A stretch of 29,607 bases of DNA, taken from contig DUNF01000011.1 of assembly GCA_012839485.1 (NCBI GenBank), forward strand, positions 1-29,607, written 5' to 3'. The translations under genes and the position numbers were made by a program. The notes under the pieces are model-generated. The model searched no databases, was not told where the DNA came from, and saw only the letters and a program-made list of their open reading frames with translations. This DNA comes from Acholeplasmataceae bacterium (lineage in GTDB: Bacteria > Bacillota_I > Bacilli_A > ML615J-28 > CAG-698). Positions 16,019 through 25,803 of this stretch are shown piece after piece (position 1 is the stretch's first letter; each line of letters begins with the position of its first letter).

Positions 16019-19000
16019 TTGAGCTACAAAAAAGTCGTTTATGGAAAAGATCGTGTACGTAGAGACTATGCTAGAATTCAAACAAACGTGGAAATGCCTA
16101 ATTTGATTGAAATTCAAACTAAATCATTCGAGTGGTTTATTAACGAAGGCTTGAAAGAGTTGTTTGAAGAGATTAGTCCTGTTACGTCACAAAATGAAAA
16201 ATTGGAGTTACAATTTGGGGAGTACAGATTTGGAGAGGCCAAAGTTTCTGTACAAGAAGCAAAACGTAATAAAGCCAATTACACAAAGCCTCTAGAAGTT
16301 GATTTTTCATTAGTTTTTTATGAAGATGAACCAAATCCGGAAACTGGAGAAAAAGAAGTATCTAGGATCGCAAACCAATCATTATTTTTTGGTGAATTTC
16401 CGGTAATGACACCATCAGGAACATTTATTATTAATGGTTCAGAAAGAGTAATTATTACACAAGTTATTCGCTCAGCTGGTGTTTATTTTGCGAAAGAAGT
16501 AGATAAGAAGACGGGAGCTGTTTTATACTCGGGTCAAATCATCCCAACAAGAGGAGCATGGATTGAGTTTGAAACAGGTAAAAGAGACATTTGGTATGTA
16601 AAGTTTGACCGTTCTAATAAACTACCTCTAACAACATTTTTAAGAGCTTTAGGCTTAAACTCAAATAGAGATATTATCAATCTATTTGGAATGAGCGAGC
16701 ACTTACAAAACACATTTGTGAAAGACACATCATTTGGTAGCGATGATGCGTTACGTGAATTATATGATAAGTTACGTCAAGGTGAAACTGCTACTCCTGA
16801 TGCTGCAAGAAAGTATATCGCAAGCCGTATTTTTGAAAACAAGCGTTATGATCTTGCTAGTGTAGGACGCTATAAAGTTAATCAAAAACTAGATGTTTTT
16901 GAAAGATTAACTGCATTTGGTTTAAATAAAGTTTTATTAGACCAAAACATTTATCGTGAAGTTGATGGTAAAGAAGAATTACTATACGAAAGAGGAACTG
17001 AATTAAACAAAGAAATCGTTAGTTTCTTAAAAGAAAACCGCGAATTAATTCGCCGTACTTTTGAATACGAAATTATGTTAGAAGGGGATTCAGTTACTTT
17101 AGAAGTATTAGATTTAGAAATTGAAATTGATGGTGAAATGCAAAAGATTCGTGTTTTAGGTAACGATCAAAGTGAAACTAAAAACAGAATCACACTATCA
17201 GATATTTTAGCATCTATTAGTTATTTTATGGGTCTAAACATTGGTTTAGGAAAAGTGGATGATATTGATCATTTAGGTAATAGAAGATTACGTCCTATTG
17301 GTGAGTTGTTACAAAACCAAGCTCGTCAAGGATTAATGAAGTTAGAAAAATCTATTATTTCTAAAATGTCAACAGCTAAAGAATTTAAGACTTTAGTCCC
17401 TGATGATTTAATTAATGGTAAGACTTTACTTACAACAATCCAAACTTTCTTTGCAACTGACCAATTATCTCAGTTCATGGATCAAGTTAACCCATTATCT
17501 GAACTTACAAACAAAAGAAGAATTTCTGCTTTAGGTTCAGGGGGACTTACAAGAGAAAGAGCTGGCTTTGAGGTAAGAGACGTTCATACATCTCACTATG
17601 GCCGTATTTGCCCGATTGAGACTCCAGAAGGTCAAAACATCGGTTTAATTAGTTCTCTTGCTACATATTCTAAAGTTGATAAATATGGGTTTATTCAAAC
17701 ACCTTATTTTAAGGTGCATCAAATTGGCGATAAGACTTATGTATCTAACGATTATCGCTATTACAAAGCTGATGAAGAAGAAGAGTATTACATCACACAA
17801 GCTAATGTAGAGATGCATAAAACTATTTATCAAGAAAAAGATTTAATTAAGAAAGATGATAGATACTTTGTTGAGATAGATGGTAAGGAAATTGGTATAT
17901 TTGAAGCTGAAGAAGCAGGAAAGCCAGAATACTATACTTTAGATATTGTTTCTAAAGAAGTAGTTGCTCGTTATCGTGGTGAAAATATTGAAATTGAAAG
18001 AGAAATGATTGAACTAATGGACGTTAGTCCAAAACAAATCGTTTCTGTTTCTGCTGCTTTAATTCCATTCTTAGAGCATGATGATGCAAATCGTGCCTTA
18101 ATGGGTGCGAACATGCAACGTCAAGCTGTACCTTTATTAAAACCAGAAGCGCCAATAGTAGCTACTGGTATTGAAACACAAGCTGCTCATGATGGTGGTA
18201 GTGCAATTGTTTCTACTGTAAATGGTACTGTAGAGTATGTAGACTCAAATGTAGTTATTATTCGTGATGAAGATAAAAAGACAGAAACTTATGAGTTATT
18301 AAAATTTGAAAGAAGTAATGATGGTACTTGTATTAACCAAAAAGCGATTGTAGAAGTTGGAGAAAAGGTTAAGAAAGGTGATGTTATTGCAGATGGTCTT
18401 TCAATGGATCGTGGAGAACTTGCCTTAGGACGAAATGTAGTTATTGCTTTTACTACATGGCATGGATATAACTTTGAGGACGCTGTTATTATGAGCGAAA
18501 GATTAGTTCAAGATGATGTTTATACATCAATTCATATTTCAGTATATGAAGTTGATGTTCGTAATACTAAGTTAGGTGCAGAATATGTAACTAGAGATCT
18601 AGACAATGAAAAGAAATCTGCTATTGCTAACTTAGATGAAGAAGGTATTGTTCGTATTGGAGCTAAAGTTGGAGCTAAAGACGTTTTAGTTGGTAAAGTA
18701 TCGCCAAAAGGACAAACTGTTCTATCTCCAGAAGAAAAGTTATCACAAGCTTTATTCTCAGATCGTTCTAAAGATGTTAAGAATACATCTTTAAGAGTAC
18801 CTCACGGTGGTGGAGGAATTGTTTTAAAAGTTGAAAGACTTAAAAGATCAGATGGTCATGAGTTAAAAACTGGAGTTAATGAAACAATTAAAGTATATGT
18901 AGTTCAAAAGAGAAAGATTGGTGTTGGTGATAAGATGTCTGGTAGACACGGAAATAAAGGTGTTATTTCTTTAATTTTACCAGAAGAAGATATGCCATAC

Positions 19001-19684
19001 TTAGAAGATGGTACACCAGTAGATATTTTATTAAACCCACAAGGTATTCCTTCTCGTCTTAATATCGGACAAGTTCTAGAAGTCCATTTAGGTATGGCTG
19101 CTAAGAAACTAGGGCTTAATATTGCAACACAAGTATTTGATGGTGTTACTAACGACGATTTACAAAAAATTATGGAAGAAGCAGAAATGTCTCCAGATGG
19201 TAAAACTACTTTATATGATGGTCAAACAGGTGAACCTTTTGATAATCCTGTAGCAGTAGGTGTTATGTATATGATTAAGTTAAACCACATGGTAGATGAT
19301 AAGATCCATGCTCGTAGTGAAGGACCATACTCACTAGTTACGCAACAACCTATGGGTGGTAAAGCTCAAAATGGTGGTCAAAGATTTGGTGAGATGGAAG
19401 TTTGGGCATTGGAGGCTTATGGTGCTGCTTATACATTGCAAGAAATGCTTACAATTAAATCTGATGATATGATTGGAAGAAATAAAGTTTATAAAGCGAT
19501 TGTTGATGGAAAACCAATTCCTGAACCAGGAGTTCCAGAATCATTTAGAGTATTGATTAAAGAACTTCAAGCATTATGTTTAGATGTTGATTTAATTGAT
19601 GCGAAGACAAAAGAGAATGTTGCTAATAAGAGTATCATTGCTGAAGCTGAAGAAGCAAGAAAAAGTGTAAAGGATTTGGTGTAA
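16019..19684 (+). CDS. rpoB: DNA-directed RNA polymerase subunit beta
   Basis: A 1221-residue beta subunit of RNA polymerase, close to the Bacillus length, forming with beta' the catalytic centre. The start is TTG at 16019; AGGTGAGG (16001-16008) is correctly placed and no ATG fits the conserved opening SYKKVVYGKDRVRRDYARIQ. The rifampicin region is clear (QLSQFMDQVNPLSELTNKRR). Downstream are RRISALGSGGLTRERAGFEVRDVH, PIETPEGQNIGLI, SVSAALIPFLEHDDANRALMGANMQRQAVP and KSKGQ-like active-site segments, and GDKMSGRHGNKGV. Residue 498 (codon 17510-17512) is Asn where E. coli has His526, which predicts intrinsic rifampicin resistance. The C-terminal clamp segment EMEVWALEAYGAAYTLQEMLTIKSDD is intact. 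It is cotranscribed with rpoC three bases downstream. Confidence 0.99.
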   Translation: MSYKKVVYGKDRVRRDYARIQTNVEMPNLIEIQTKSFEWFINEGLKELFEEISPVTSQNEKLELQFGEYRFGEAKVSVQEAKRNKANYTKPLEVDFSLVFYEDEPNPETGEKEVSRIANQSLFFGEFPVMTPSGTFIINGSERVIITQVIRSAGVYFAKEVDKKTGAVLYSGQIIPTRGAWIEFETGKRDIWYVKFDRSNKLPLTTFLRALGLNSNRDIINLFGMSEHLQNTFVKDTSFGSDDALRELYDKLRQGETATPDAARKYIASRIFENKRYDLASVGRYKVNQKLDVFERLTAFGLNKVLLDQNIYREVDGKEELLYERGTELNKEIVSFLKENRELIRRTFEYEIMLEGDSVTLEVLDLEIEIDGEMQKIRVLGNDQSETKNRITLSDILASISYFMGLNIGLGKVDDIDHLGNRRLRPIGELLQNQARQGLMKLEKSIISKMSTAKEFKTLVPDDLINGKTLLTTIQTFFATDQLSQFMDQVNPLSELTNKRRISALGSGGLTRERAGFEVRDVHTSHYGRICPIETPEGQNIGLISSLATYSKVDKYGFIQTPYFKVHQIGDKTYVSNDYRYYKADEEEEYYITQANVEMHKTIYQEKDLIKKDDRYFVEIDGKEIGIFEAEEAGKPEYYTLDIVSKEVVARYRGENIEIEREMIELMDVSPKQIVSVSAALIPFLEHDDANRALMGANMQRQAVPLLKPEAPIVATGIETQAAHDGGSAIVSTVNGTVEYVDSNVVIIRDEDKKTETYELLKFERSNDGTCINQKAIVEVGEKVKKGDVIADGLSMDRGELALGRNVVIAFTTWHGYNFEDAVIMSERLVQDDVYTSIHISVYEVDVRNTKLGAEYVTRDLDNEKKSAIANLDEEGIVRIGAKVGAKDVLVGKVSPKGQTVLSPEEKLSQALFSDRSKDVKNTSLRVPHGGGGIVLKVERLKRSDGHELKTGVNETIKVYVVQKRKIGVGDKMSGRHGNKGVISLILPEEDMPYLEDGTPVDILLNPQGIPSRLNIGQVLEVHLGMAAKKLGLNIATQVFDGVTNDDLQKIMEEAEMSPDGKTTLYDGQTGEPFDNPVAVGVMYMIKLNHMVDDKIHARSEGPYSLVTQQPMGGKAQNGGQRFGEMEVWALEAYGAAYTLQEMLTIKSDDMIGRNKVYKAIVDGKPIPEPGVPESFRVLIKELQALCLDVDLIDAKTKENVANKSIIAEAEEARKSVKDLV

Positions 19685-19687
19685 GAT

Positions 19688-22600
19688 ATGATTTCAACAA
19701 AAAGAAAATATGATTATTTAAGAATTGGTTTAGCTTCTCCTGAAAAAATTCTTTCATGGAGTTATGGAGAAGTTAAGTTACCAGAAACAATTAACTATCG
19801 TACACTAAAACCAGAACGCGATGGACTTTTCTGTGAGATAGTATTTGGCCCAGTTAAAACTAACCAATGCCAATGTAACAAACCAAAACGTCCATTAACT
19901 GGACCGATGATTTGTGAGAAGTGTGGGGTTGAGTTAACTGATGCTCGTGTTCGTCGTGAAAGAATGGGACACATTAAACTTCAAGCTCCTGTTGTTCATA
20001 ACTGGTATTTAAAGAATACACCAAATAAGATTGGTTTATTACTTGATATGAAGACTAGAGAAGTATCTAGTATTGTTTACTCAGCATCTTATATTGTAGT
20101 TGATCCAGGAACAGTTGATGAACTTGAAAAGAATCAAATTATTACAGAACAAGAATATGGACGTTATCGTCAAACTTATGGTTCTCGTAGTTTTAAAGCT
20201 TTAACTGGAGCTGAAGCAATTAAGAAAATGCTTCAAGAACTTGATTTAAAACAACTATCTGAAGAATTAAGAGAAGAATTAAGTCAAGATAAAATTACTA
20301 AACAAAGAAGAGAAAAAGCTAATAAGCGATTAAATATTGTAGATGCATTCTTACATTCTGGGAATAAACCTGAATGGATGGTACTAGATGTTATTCCAGT
20401 ATTACCGCCAGATTTAAGACCGATGGTAGAATTAGACGGTGGTCGTTTTGCAACAACAGACCTTAACGACTTATACCGTAATATTATAGTTCGTAACAAT
20501 AGATTAAAGAAAGAGTATGAAATTGGTACTCCAGAATTAATTATTAAGAACGAAAAGAGATTATTACAAGAATCAGTAGATGCTTTAATTAATAACGAAG
20601 GAAGAGGAAATAAATCTTCTAAAAGAAGAGGAAGAGAATTAAAATCTTTATCTGAGATTTTAAAAGGTAAACAAGGACGTTTCCGTCAAAACTTACTTGG
20701 TAAGAGAGTAGACTATTCAGGTCGTTCAGTTATCGTAATTGGGCCTGAACTTAAGATGTATCAATGTGGATTACCACGAGAGATGGCACTTTTACTTTTC
20801 AAACCATTTATTTTACACAACCTTTTAGAGAAAAATAAAGATGGTAATGATTTAACTCCTAATAAAATTAGAGCAACAGAAGCAAAAGAGATGATTGAAA
20901 CTGGTCATCCAGATGCAATGACTGAACTAGAAAAGATTATTGTAGATCATCCAGTGTTATTAAACCGTGCACCAACACTGCACCGTTTAAGTATTCAAGC
21001 ATTTGAACCTAAACTAATTGATGGTAAAGCTATTAGGTTACATCCTTTAGTAACTACAGCTTTTAACGCAGACTTTGATGGTGACCAAATGTCAGTCCAT
21101 GTTCCGTTATCAGCTGAGGCTCAAGCAGAGGCAAGAATTTTGATGCTTGCAAGTAAAAATATCCTAGCTCCTAAAGATGGAAACCCAATTGTTACGCCAA
21201 CTCAAGACATGGTATTAGGAAATTATTACTTAACAATTGAGGATCCAAATGATGAACGTGAAGGTAAAATCTTTAAAGATCCTTATGAGTTAGAGCTTGC
21301 ATATCATAACAAGGTTATTGGTTTCCATACAAGAGTTGCCTTACCTGTTGCTTCTTTAAACAATCCTCGTTTTACAGAGGATCAATTAGATAAATATATT
21401 ATTACTACTTATGGAAAATATCTATTTAATACGATTTTCCCAGTAAGTGATGATCCAAATAAAGCTATTCCTTATATATGTGATCAAAGTGAAGAAAACT
21501 TAAGTAGAAGAACTCCTAATAAATATTTAGTTCCTAAGGGTACTGATATTAAGAAGTTCTTGAAAGAAAAGTATGAATCACCTAGACCATTCCCTAAGAA
21601 AGCTTTATCAAAAGTTATCGCTCAAGTTTTCAAGAATTTCCAAATTAACGAAACTTCTAAGACTCTAGATAAGATGAAAGACTTAGGTTTTAAGTATGCT
21701 ACAATGTCTGGAATTACTGTATCAATTAGTGATATTAGAACAATTGAAGGTAAAGAAGAAATTATTGCTGCTGCAGATGAAGAAGTTAAAGAAATTAAAT
21801 TTAAAGAAGACTTAGGTTTTGCAACTGAAGAAGAAAGAAGACAAAATACAATTAAAGTTTGGACTAAAGCTAAAGATGATATTAAGAAGTTAATTGAAAA
21901 AGATGTAGCTTTAAACTCAACTACAAACAACATCTATATGATGAGTGACTCTGGTGCCAGAGGTAGTATTGATAACTTTGTTCAGTTATCAGGTATGAGA
22001 GGTTTGATGGCTAAACCTAGTGGTGAACAAATGGATATTCCAATTAAAGCATCATTTATTGAAGGTTTATCGATGTCTGAGTTCTTCGTTTCAACACACG
22101 GTTCAAGAAAAGGATCGACAGACACAGCCTTAAAGACAGCTGAGTCTGGATACTTAACTAGACAATTAGTTGATGTAAGCCAAGAAATTGTAATCTCAGA
22201 AGATGATTGTAAGACGGACAAAGGTAAAAAAGTTCATCCTATATTTGATACTGATGATAATGAAGTTTTAGGTTATAAAGTATATCAAGCATATTTAGAT
22301 GATCCAATTAATAATCCAAAACCAAGTTCAAGTAACCTGCAAGGTGTAAAACTAAACTTAGGTCAAAGGATTAAAGGCCGTTTTGCTTCACAAAATGTTT
22401 ATGATCCAGTTACTGGTGAGCTATATGTAAAGAAAAATGAATTCATTACTGAAGATATTGCCACTGCAATTAATGCATCAGGACTTTGGGAAGTTGAAAT
22501 TAGATCATTACTTACATGTAATACTCAAAATGGTGTATGTGTTAAGTGCTACGGCTCAGACCTTTCTACAAGTAAAGTTGTAGAACGTGGCGAGGCTGTA

Positions 22601-23425
22601 GGTGTAATTGCTGCTCAATCAATTGGTGAGCCAGGTACACAGCTTACAATGCGTACTTTCCATACTGGTGGTGTTGCAGGTGGTGAAGATATTACTCAAG
22701 GTCTTCCACGTGTTAACGAACTTTTTGGTGCTCGTGAACCTAAAGGTAAAGCAATTATCTCAGAAATTACTGGTACAATTAAGATTGTAGATAAACAAGC
22801 TGATAATAGAACAAGAATTGTCGTTCAAAATGAAATTGAAACCAAAGAATACTTAACTGACGTAGGTAAGGTAACTAAACTTCAAGTAGGTGATAGAATT
22901 AAGGCAGGCGATAAGCTTGTAGAAGGATTAATTGATCCAAAAGAACTAATTAGAGTTTCATCGGTTGCTGCTGTAGAAGACTATATCTTAGAAGAAGTAC
23001 AAAGAGTTTACCAATCTCAAGGTGTAGGAATTGCAGACAAACACATTGAAATTATTATTAGACAAATGTTACGTAAAGTTAAAGTTACAGATGCTGGCGA
23101 TACTAAGTTAATCGTTGGTAGTTTAATTTCACGTGCTGAATTACAAGACATCTATCAAGAATGTATTCTAGCAGGTAAAAAGACACCTACAGTTGTTCCT
23201 GAACTTTTAGGAATCATTCGTTCAGCATTAAGAGCTGATTCATTCTTGTCAGCTGCATCATTCCAAGAAACTACAAAAGTACTTACAGAAGCTGCTATTA
23301 GAGGTAAAAAAGACTACTTATTAGGCTTAAAGGAAAATGTAATTATTGGTGGATTAATGCCAGCAGGTACAGGATTAGTAGATGGTGATTATTATATAAA
23401 TGAAAATCAAGAAGAAGCAGAGTAA
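19688..23425 (+). CDS. rpoC: DNA-directed RNA polymerase subunit beta'
   Basis: A 1245-residue beta' subunit of RNA polymerase. The N-terminal zinc site is complete: C61, C63, C76 and C79 have the same spacing as E. coli 70/72/85/88. The catalytic Mg-binding motif NADFDGDQM is at 460-468. The second zinc region (CNTQNGVCVKCYG) follows, then the VGVIAAQSIGEPGTQLTMRTFHTGGVA trigger-loop segment and QGLPRVNELFGAREPKG. The ATG lies three bases after the rpoB stop, with AAGGAT upstream, so it depends on rpoB for transcription. The last codons form part of the terminator stem. I saw no large lineage-specific insertion of the kind found in proteobacterial beta'. Confidence 0.99.
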   Translation: MISTKRKYDYLRIGLASPEKILSWSYGEVKLPETINYRTLKPERDGLFCEIVFGPVKTNQCQCNKPKRPLTGPMICEKCGVELTDARVRRERMGHIKLQAPVVHNWYLKNTPNKIGLLLDMKTREVSSIVYSASYIVVDPGTVDELEKNQIITEQEYGRYRQTYGSRSFKALTGAEAIKKMLQELDLKQLSEELREELSQDKITKQRREKANKRLNIVDAFLHSGNKPEWMVLDVIPVLPPDLRPMVELDGGRFATTDLNDLYRNIIVRNNRLKKEYEIGTPELIIKNEKRLLQESVDALINNEGRGNKSSKRRGRELKSLSEILKGKQGRFRQNLLGKRVDYSGRSVIVIGPELKMYQCGLPREMALLLFKPFILHNLLEKNKDGNDLTPNKIRATEAKEMIETGHPDAMTELEKIIVDHPVLLNRAPTLHRLSIQAFEPKLIDGKAIRLHPLVTTAFNADFDGDQMSVHVPLSAEAQAEARILMLASKNILAPKDGNPIVTPTQDMVLGNYYLTIEDPNDEREGKIFKDPYELELAYHNKVIGFHTRVALPVASLNNPRFTEDQLDKYIITTYGKYLFNTIFPVSDDPNKAIPYICDQSEENLSRRTPNKYLVPKGTDIKKFLKEKYESPRPFPKKALSKVIAQVFKNFQINETSKTLDKMKDLGFKYATMSGITVSISDIRTIEGKEEIIAAADEEVKEIKFKEDLGFATEEERRQNTIKVWTKAKDDIKKLIEKDVALNSTTNNIYMMSDSGARGSIDNFVQLSGMRGLMAKPSGEQMDIPIKASFIEGLSMSEFFVSTHGSRKGSTDTALKTAESGYLTRQLVDVSQEIVISEDDCKTDKGKKVHPIFDTDDNEVLGYKVYQAYLDDPINNPKPSSSNLQGVKLNLGQRIKGRFASQNVYDPVTGELYVKKNEFITEDIATAINASGLWEVEIRSLLTCNTQNGVCVKCYGSDLSTSKVVERGEAVGVIAAQSIGEPGTQLTMRTFHTGGVAGGEDITQGLPRVNELFGAREPKGKAIISEITGTIKIVDKQADNRTRIVVQNEIETKEYLTDVGKVTKLQVGDRIKAGDKLVEGLIDPKELIRVSSVAAVEDYILEEVQRVYQSQGVGIADKHIEIIIRQMLRKVKVTDAGDTKLIVGSLISRAELQDIYQECILAGKKTPTVVPELLGIIRSALRADSFLSAASFQETTKVLTEAAIRGKKDYLLGLKENVIIGGLMPAGTGLVDGDYYINENQEEAE

Positions 23426-23440
23426 TCTGCTTCTTTTTTT
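23412..23440 (+). terminator. Terminator overlapping the 3' end of rpoC
   Basis: A perfect 10-bp stem (23412-23421 with 23426-23435) and the loop GTAA, which contains the TAA stop codon; a T run follows to 23440. The 5' arm is the coding sequence for the last residues of beta'. Confidence 0.9.
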
Positions 23441-23444
23441 AATC

Positions 23445-23473
23445 TTGATATATTCAACTTAATATATTATAAT
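23445..23473 (+). promoter_or_regulatory. Promoter for addB-addA
   Basis: TTGATA (23445-23450), a 17-base spacer and TATAAT (23468-23473), beginning five bases after the rpoC terminator. AGAGGTGA precedes the ATG at 23491. Confidence 0.82.
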
Positions 23474-23490
23474 AAAACAAGAGGTGAATT

Positions 23491-25803
23491 ATGGACTTAA
23501 AAGAAGGAATTATCATTTGTAATCTAAAAGAAAAACAAAGAATTTTAGAAAACTTAGCTGATTTTAAAAACTATAAATTCTACACTTTGAGTGAATTTCT
23601 TAAAAACTTGACTCTTACTTATGATAAAAAAGCCCTTTATTACTTAAATAAAGAGCTTGGTATTTCAATTGATAATCTTATTGAAATCTTAAATTATCTA
23701 AAATATGAGCAACTTTTTAGAGAAATTAGTCATGAAAAAACTGGTCTTCTAAAGAAGATTATTTCAATTTTGGATAACCATAAGCTTATTGCTAGAAATG
23801 AACAGTTCAGAAACATTATAAAAAACAAGCATATTACCTTTTTGAATGTAGAAGATAACTTTGATTTTAGCTTTGTATGTCAAATTTTAAGGAGTTTAGG
23901 TATTGAATTTGAGTCTAAAAAAGCGGAAGAATTAACTTACAAAAAGAGAACTGTTTATGCTTTTGTAGATCTAGTTGATGAGGTTAGATTCGTTTTTAAT
24001 AAGATAAAAGAATTGTTAGATGGTGGCATGCCACTAGATAAAATTAAGATTGCTAATTATTCTAGTGATTATGATTTTGCCTTTAAGAGGATGAGTCAGT
24101 TATATAAGATTCCTTTTAATTTTGAAAGTGATAAAAACATCTTACAAACTAAAACTGCTAAAGATGTACTTAAACTATTTAAAGAAAATGAACTTAAAGA
24201 TGCAATTACTATTTTAGAAAAAGATTATCAAGATTATCCTTTTTATGAAGAGGTAATAAGTATTATTAATGACTATAGTCTAACTAGTTTTGATAGTGCT
24301 TATGCAATAAAAGTATTTACTTATGCTTTTGAAAATCTTAGATATCCTAGTCCAAAATATAAAGATGCAATTGAGTTTATAGACTTAAAAGAACATATCA
24401 TATCAGAAGACGAAGTAATTTTTATTATTGGTTTTAATAACAACTTTATTCCTTATGTTCATAAAGATGTTTTATATTTTGATGATAATTTATTAAATAA
24501 TCTTGGAATGGATAATAGCGAAAAAAGAACACAAAAAGAAAAAGAGTTAATAAAAAATAAGTTAAATCAAAATGCTAATTATATTATTAGTTATAAGACT
24601 AATTCTGTTTTAAATAAGTATTTAAAATCACCTTTAATTAAGGAGTTAAAATATGAAGAAGCAAAACTTGAGCCTAAGATTGGTTATAGTAAAGAAGAAG
24701 ATTATTTATTGTTAACTGATGTTTTAGATAACTATCGTAAGTTCAAAATTAAAGACGCTATATTTGAAGAAAACATTAGGTTTAAAGGAGAGGATTTTCC
24801 TTATTTAGATTATGATAATCAAACTGAAGATTTAAATGAAGAATTAGTTTCTCAGTTGATTGATTTTAGTAAGATTTACAAGTTTTCTTTTTTTAGTTTA
24901 GATAATTACTTTAAATGTCCTTTTAAGTATTATATAGAAAATACTTTAAGGCTGAAATATGATGATAGTCCTATTAGTTCTAAAATCGGTACCTTTATTC
25001 ATGAAGCTTTAGCATTAGCTTATGATTCAGAATATAGAATAAAAGATGATTTAGATTACAATCGTATTTTCAAAGATGCTCTTGCCAATACAGAAGCTAA
25101 AGAGAAACTTGAAGAAAAAGATAAATTTATTATAGGTTCATTATTGAAACTAACAAAAGATGTAATTGATTATAACTTAAGAGCAGATAAAGGTTATAAG
25201 GTTATTTGTGAGCCTGATGACTTTGTAGTTAGGGTTACAGATAAATATCAAATAGGTGGTAAGATTGATAAGATTGCCTATCAAGAAGAAGATGATCATA
25301 CTAACATTGTCATTACTGACTATAAAGTAAGATCTATAGTTAAAAATCCTAATTTTAATAATCTTGAGTATGGGCTTAATTTACAGTTACCAATATACGC
25401 ATATTTAGTTGCAAAAAGTGATAAATTTACTAATCCTAATGTAGTAGGTTTATATTTACAAGATGTTTTGAAAATAAGTGAACTTGAAAAAGAACCTATT
25501 ACAATGCGAGGATTAGATTTTTCTGGTAATAAACTACTAGTTGAAAACTATAAAGTTGGGAGAATGCCAACAATGGATTCTTCAGATTTAGAAGTTGTTT
25601 TAAGAGCTTTAGAGAAGAATTTTGAAAAAGCATATATTGGTATAAAAAAAGGCAATATTAAGATTACTCCTAAAGAAATTGACGGTAAAAATGTTTCTTG
25701 TGAGCATTGTTCTAGTAGAGATATTTGTTTTAAGAATTATAGTAATATTGAAAAGTTAGAAGCTAAAGATTTTAGAAGTTTACTTATAGGTGATGCAGAA
25801 TGA
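23491..25803 (+). CDS. addB: AddB-like nuclease subunit (PD-(D/E)XK, iron-sulfur), shortened
   Basis: A 770-residue partner of AddA in double-strand-break resection, well short of the roughly 1160 residues of Bacillus AddB. The C-terminal RecB-type nuclease is complete: GTFIHEA (H504), GGKID (D593), TDYK (D610-K612) and QLPIYAY (Q632). Four cysteines (C476, C737, C740 and C746) have the C...Cx2Cx5C spacing of the AddB 4Fe-4S cluster. The N-terminal two thirds keeps no Walker A motif, so this half is probably a degenerate, non-ATPase helicase fold; Bacillus AddB keeps a Walker A. The gene has its own promoter and its stop overlaps addA by ATGA, fitting a 1:1 complex. It is called addB because of addA beside it and the cysteine pattern. 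Confidence 0.85.
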   Translation: MDLKEGIIICNLKEKQRILENLADFKNYKFYTLSEFLKNLTLTYDKKALYYLNKELGISIDNLIEILNYLKYEQLFREISHEKTGLLKKIISILDNHKLIARNEQFRNIIKNKHITFLNVEDNFDFSFVCQILRSLGIEFESKKAEELTYKKRTVYAFVDLVDEVRFVFNKIKELLDGGMPLDKIKIANYSSDYDFAFKRMSQLYKIPFNFESDKNILQTKTAKDVLKLFKENELKDAITILEKDYQDYPFYEEVISIINDYSLTSFDSAYAIKVFTYAFENLRYPSPKYKDAIEFIDLKEHIISEDEVIFIIGFNNNFIPYVHKDVLYFDDNLLNNLGMDNSEKRTQKEKELIKNKLNQNANYIISYKTNSVLNKYLKSPLIKELKYEEAKLEPKIGYSKEEDYLLLTDVLDNYRKFKIKDAIFEENIRFKGEDFPYLDYDNQTEDLNEELVSQLIDFSKIYKFSFFSLDNYFKCPFKYYIENTLRLKYDDSPISSKIGTFIHEALALAYDSEYRIKDDLDYNRIFKDALANTEAKEKLEEKDKFIIGSLLKLTKDVIDYNLRADKGYKVICEPDDFVVRVTDKYQIGGKIDKIAYQEEDDHTNIVITDYKVRSIVKNPNFNNLEYGLNLQLPIYAYLVAKSDKFTNPNVVGLYLQDVLKISELEKEPITMRGLDFSGNKLLVENYKVGRMPTMDSSDLEVVLRALEKNFEKAYIGIKKGNIKITPKEIDGKNVSCEHCSSRDICFKNYSNIEKLEAKDFRSLLIGDAE

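Noticed and set aside
16008..16022. A four-codon mini-ORF (GTG AAA AAG TAT TGA) overlapping the rpoB TTG start
   Set aside because: Its GTG lies within the rpoB ribosome binding site and has no site of its own, so the overlap looks accidental.
1468..23425. Use of the Mycoplasma code (TGA as Trp)
   Set aside because: Tryptophans are TGG and TGA ends several genes at sensible positions.
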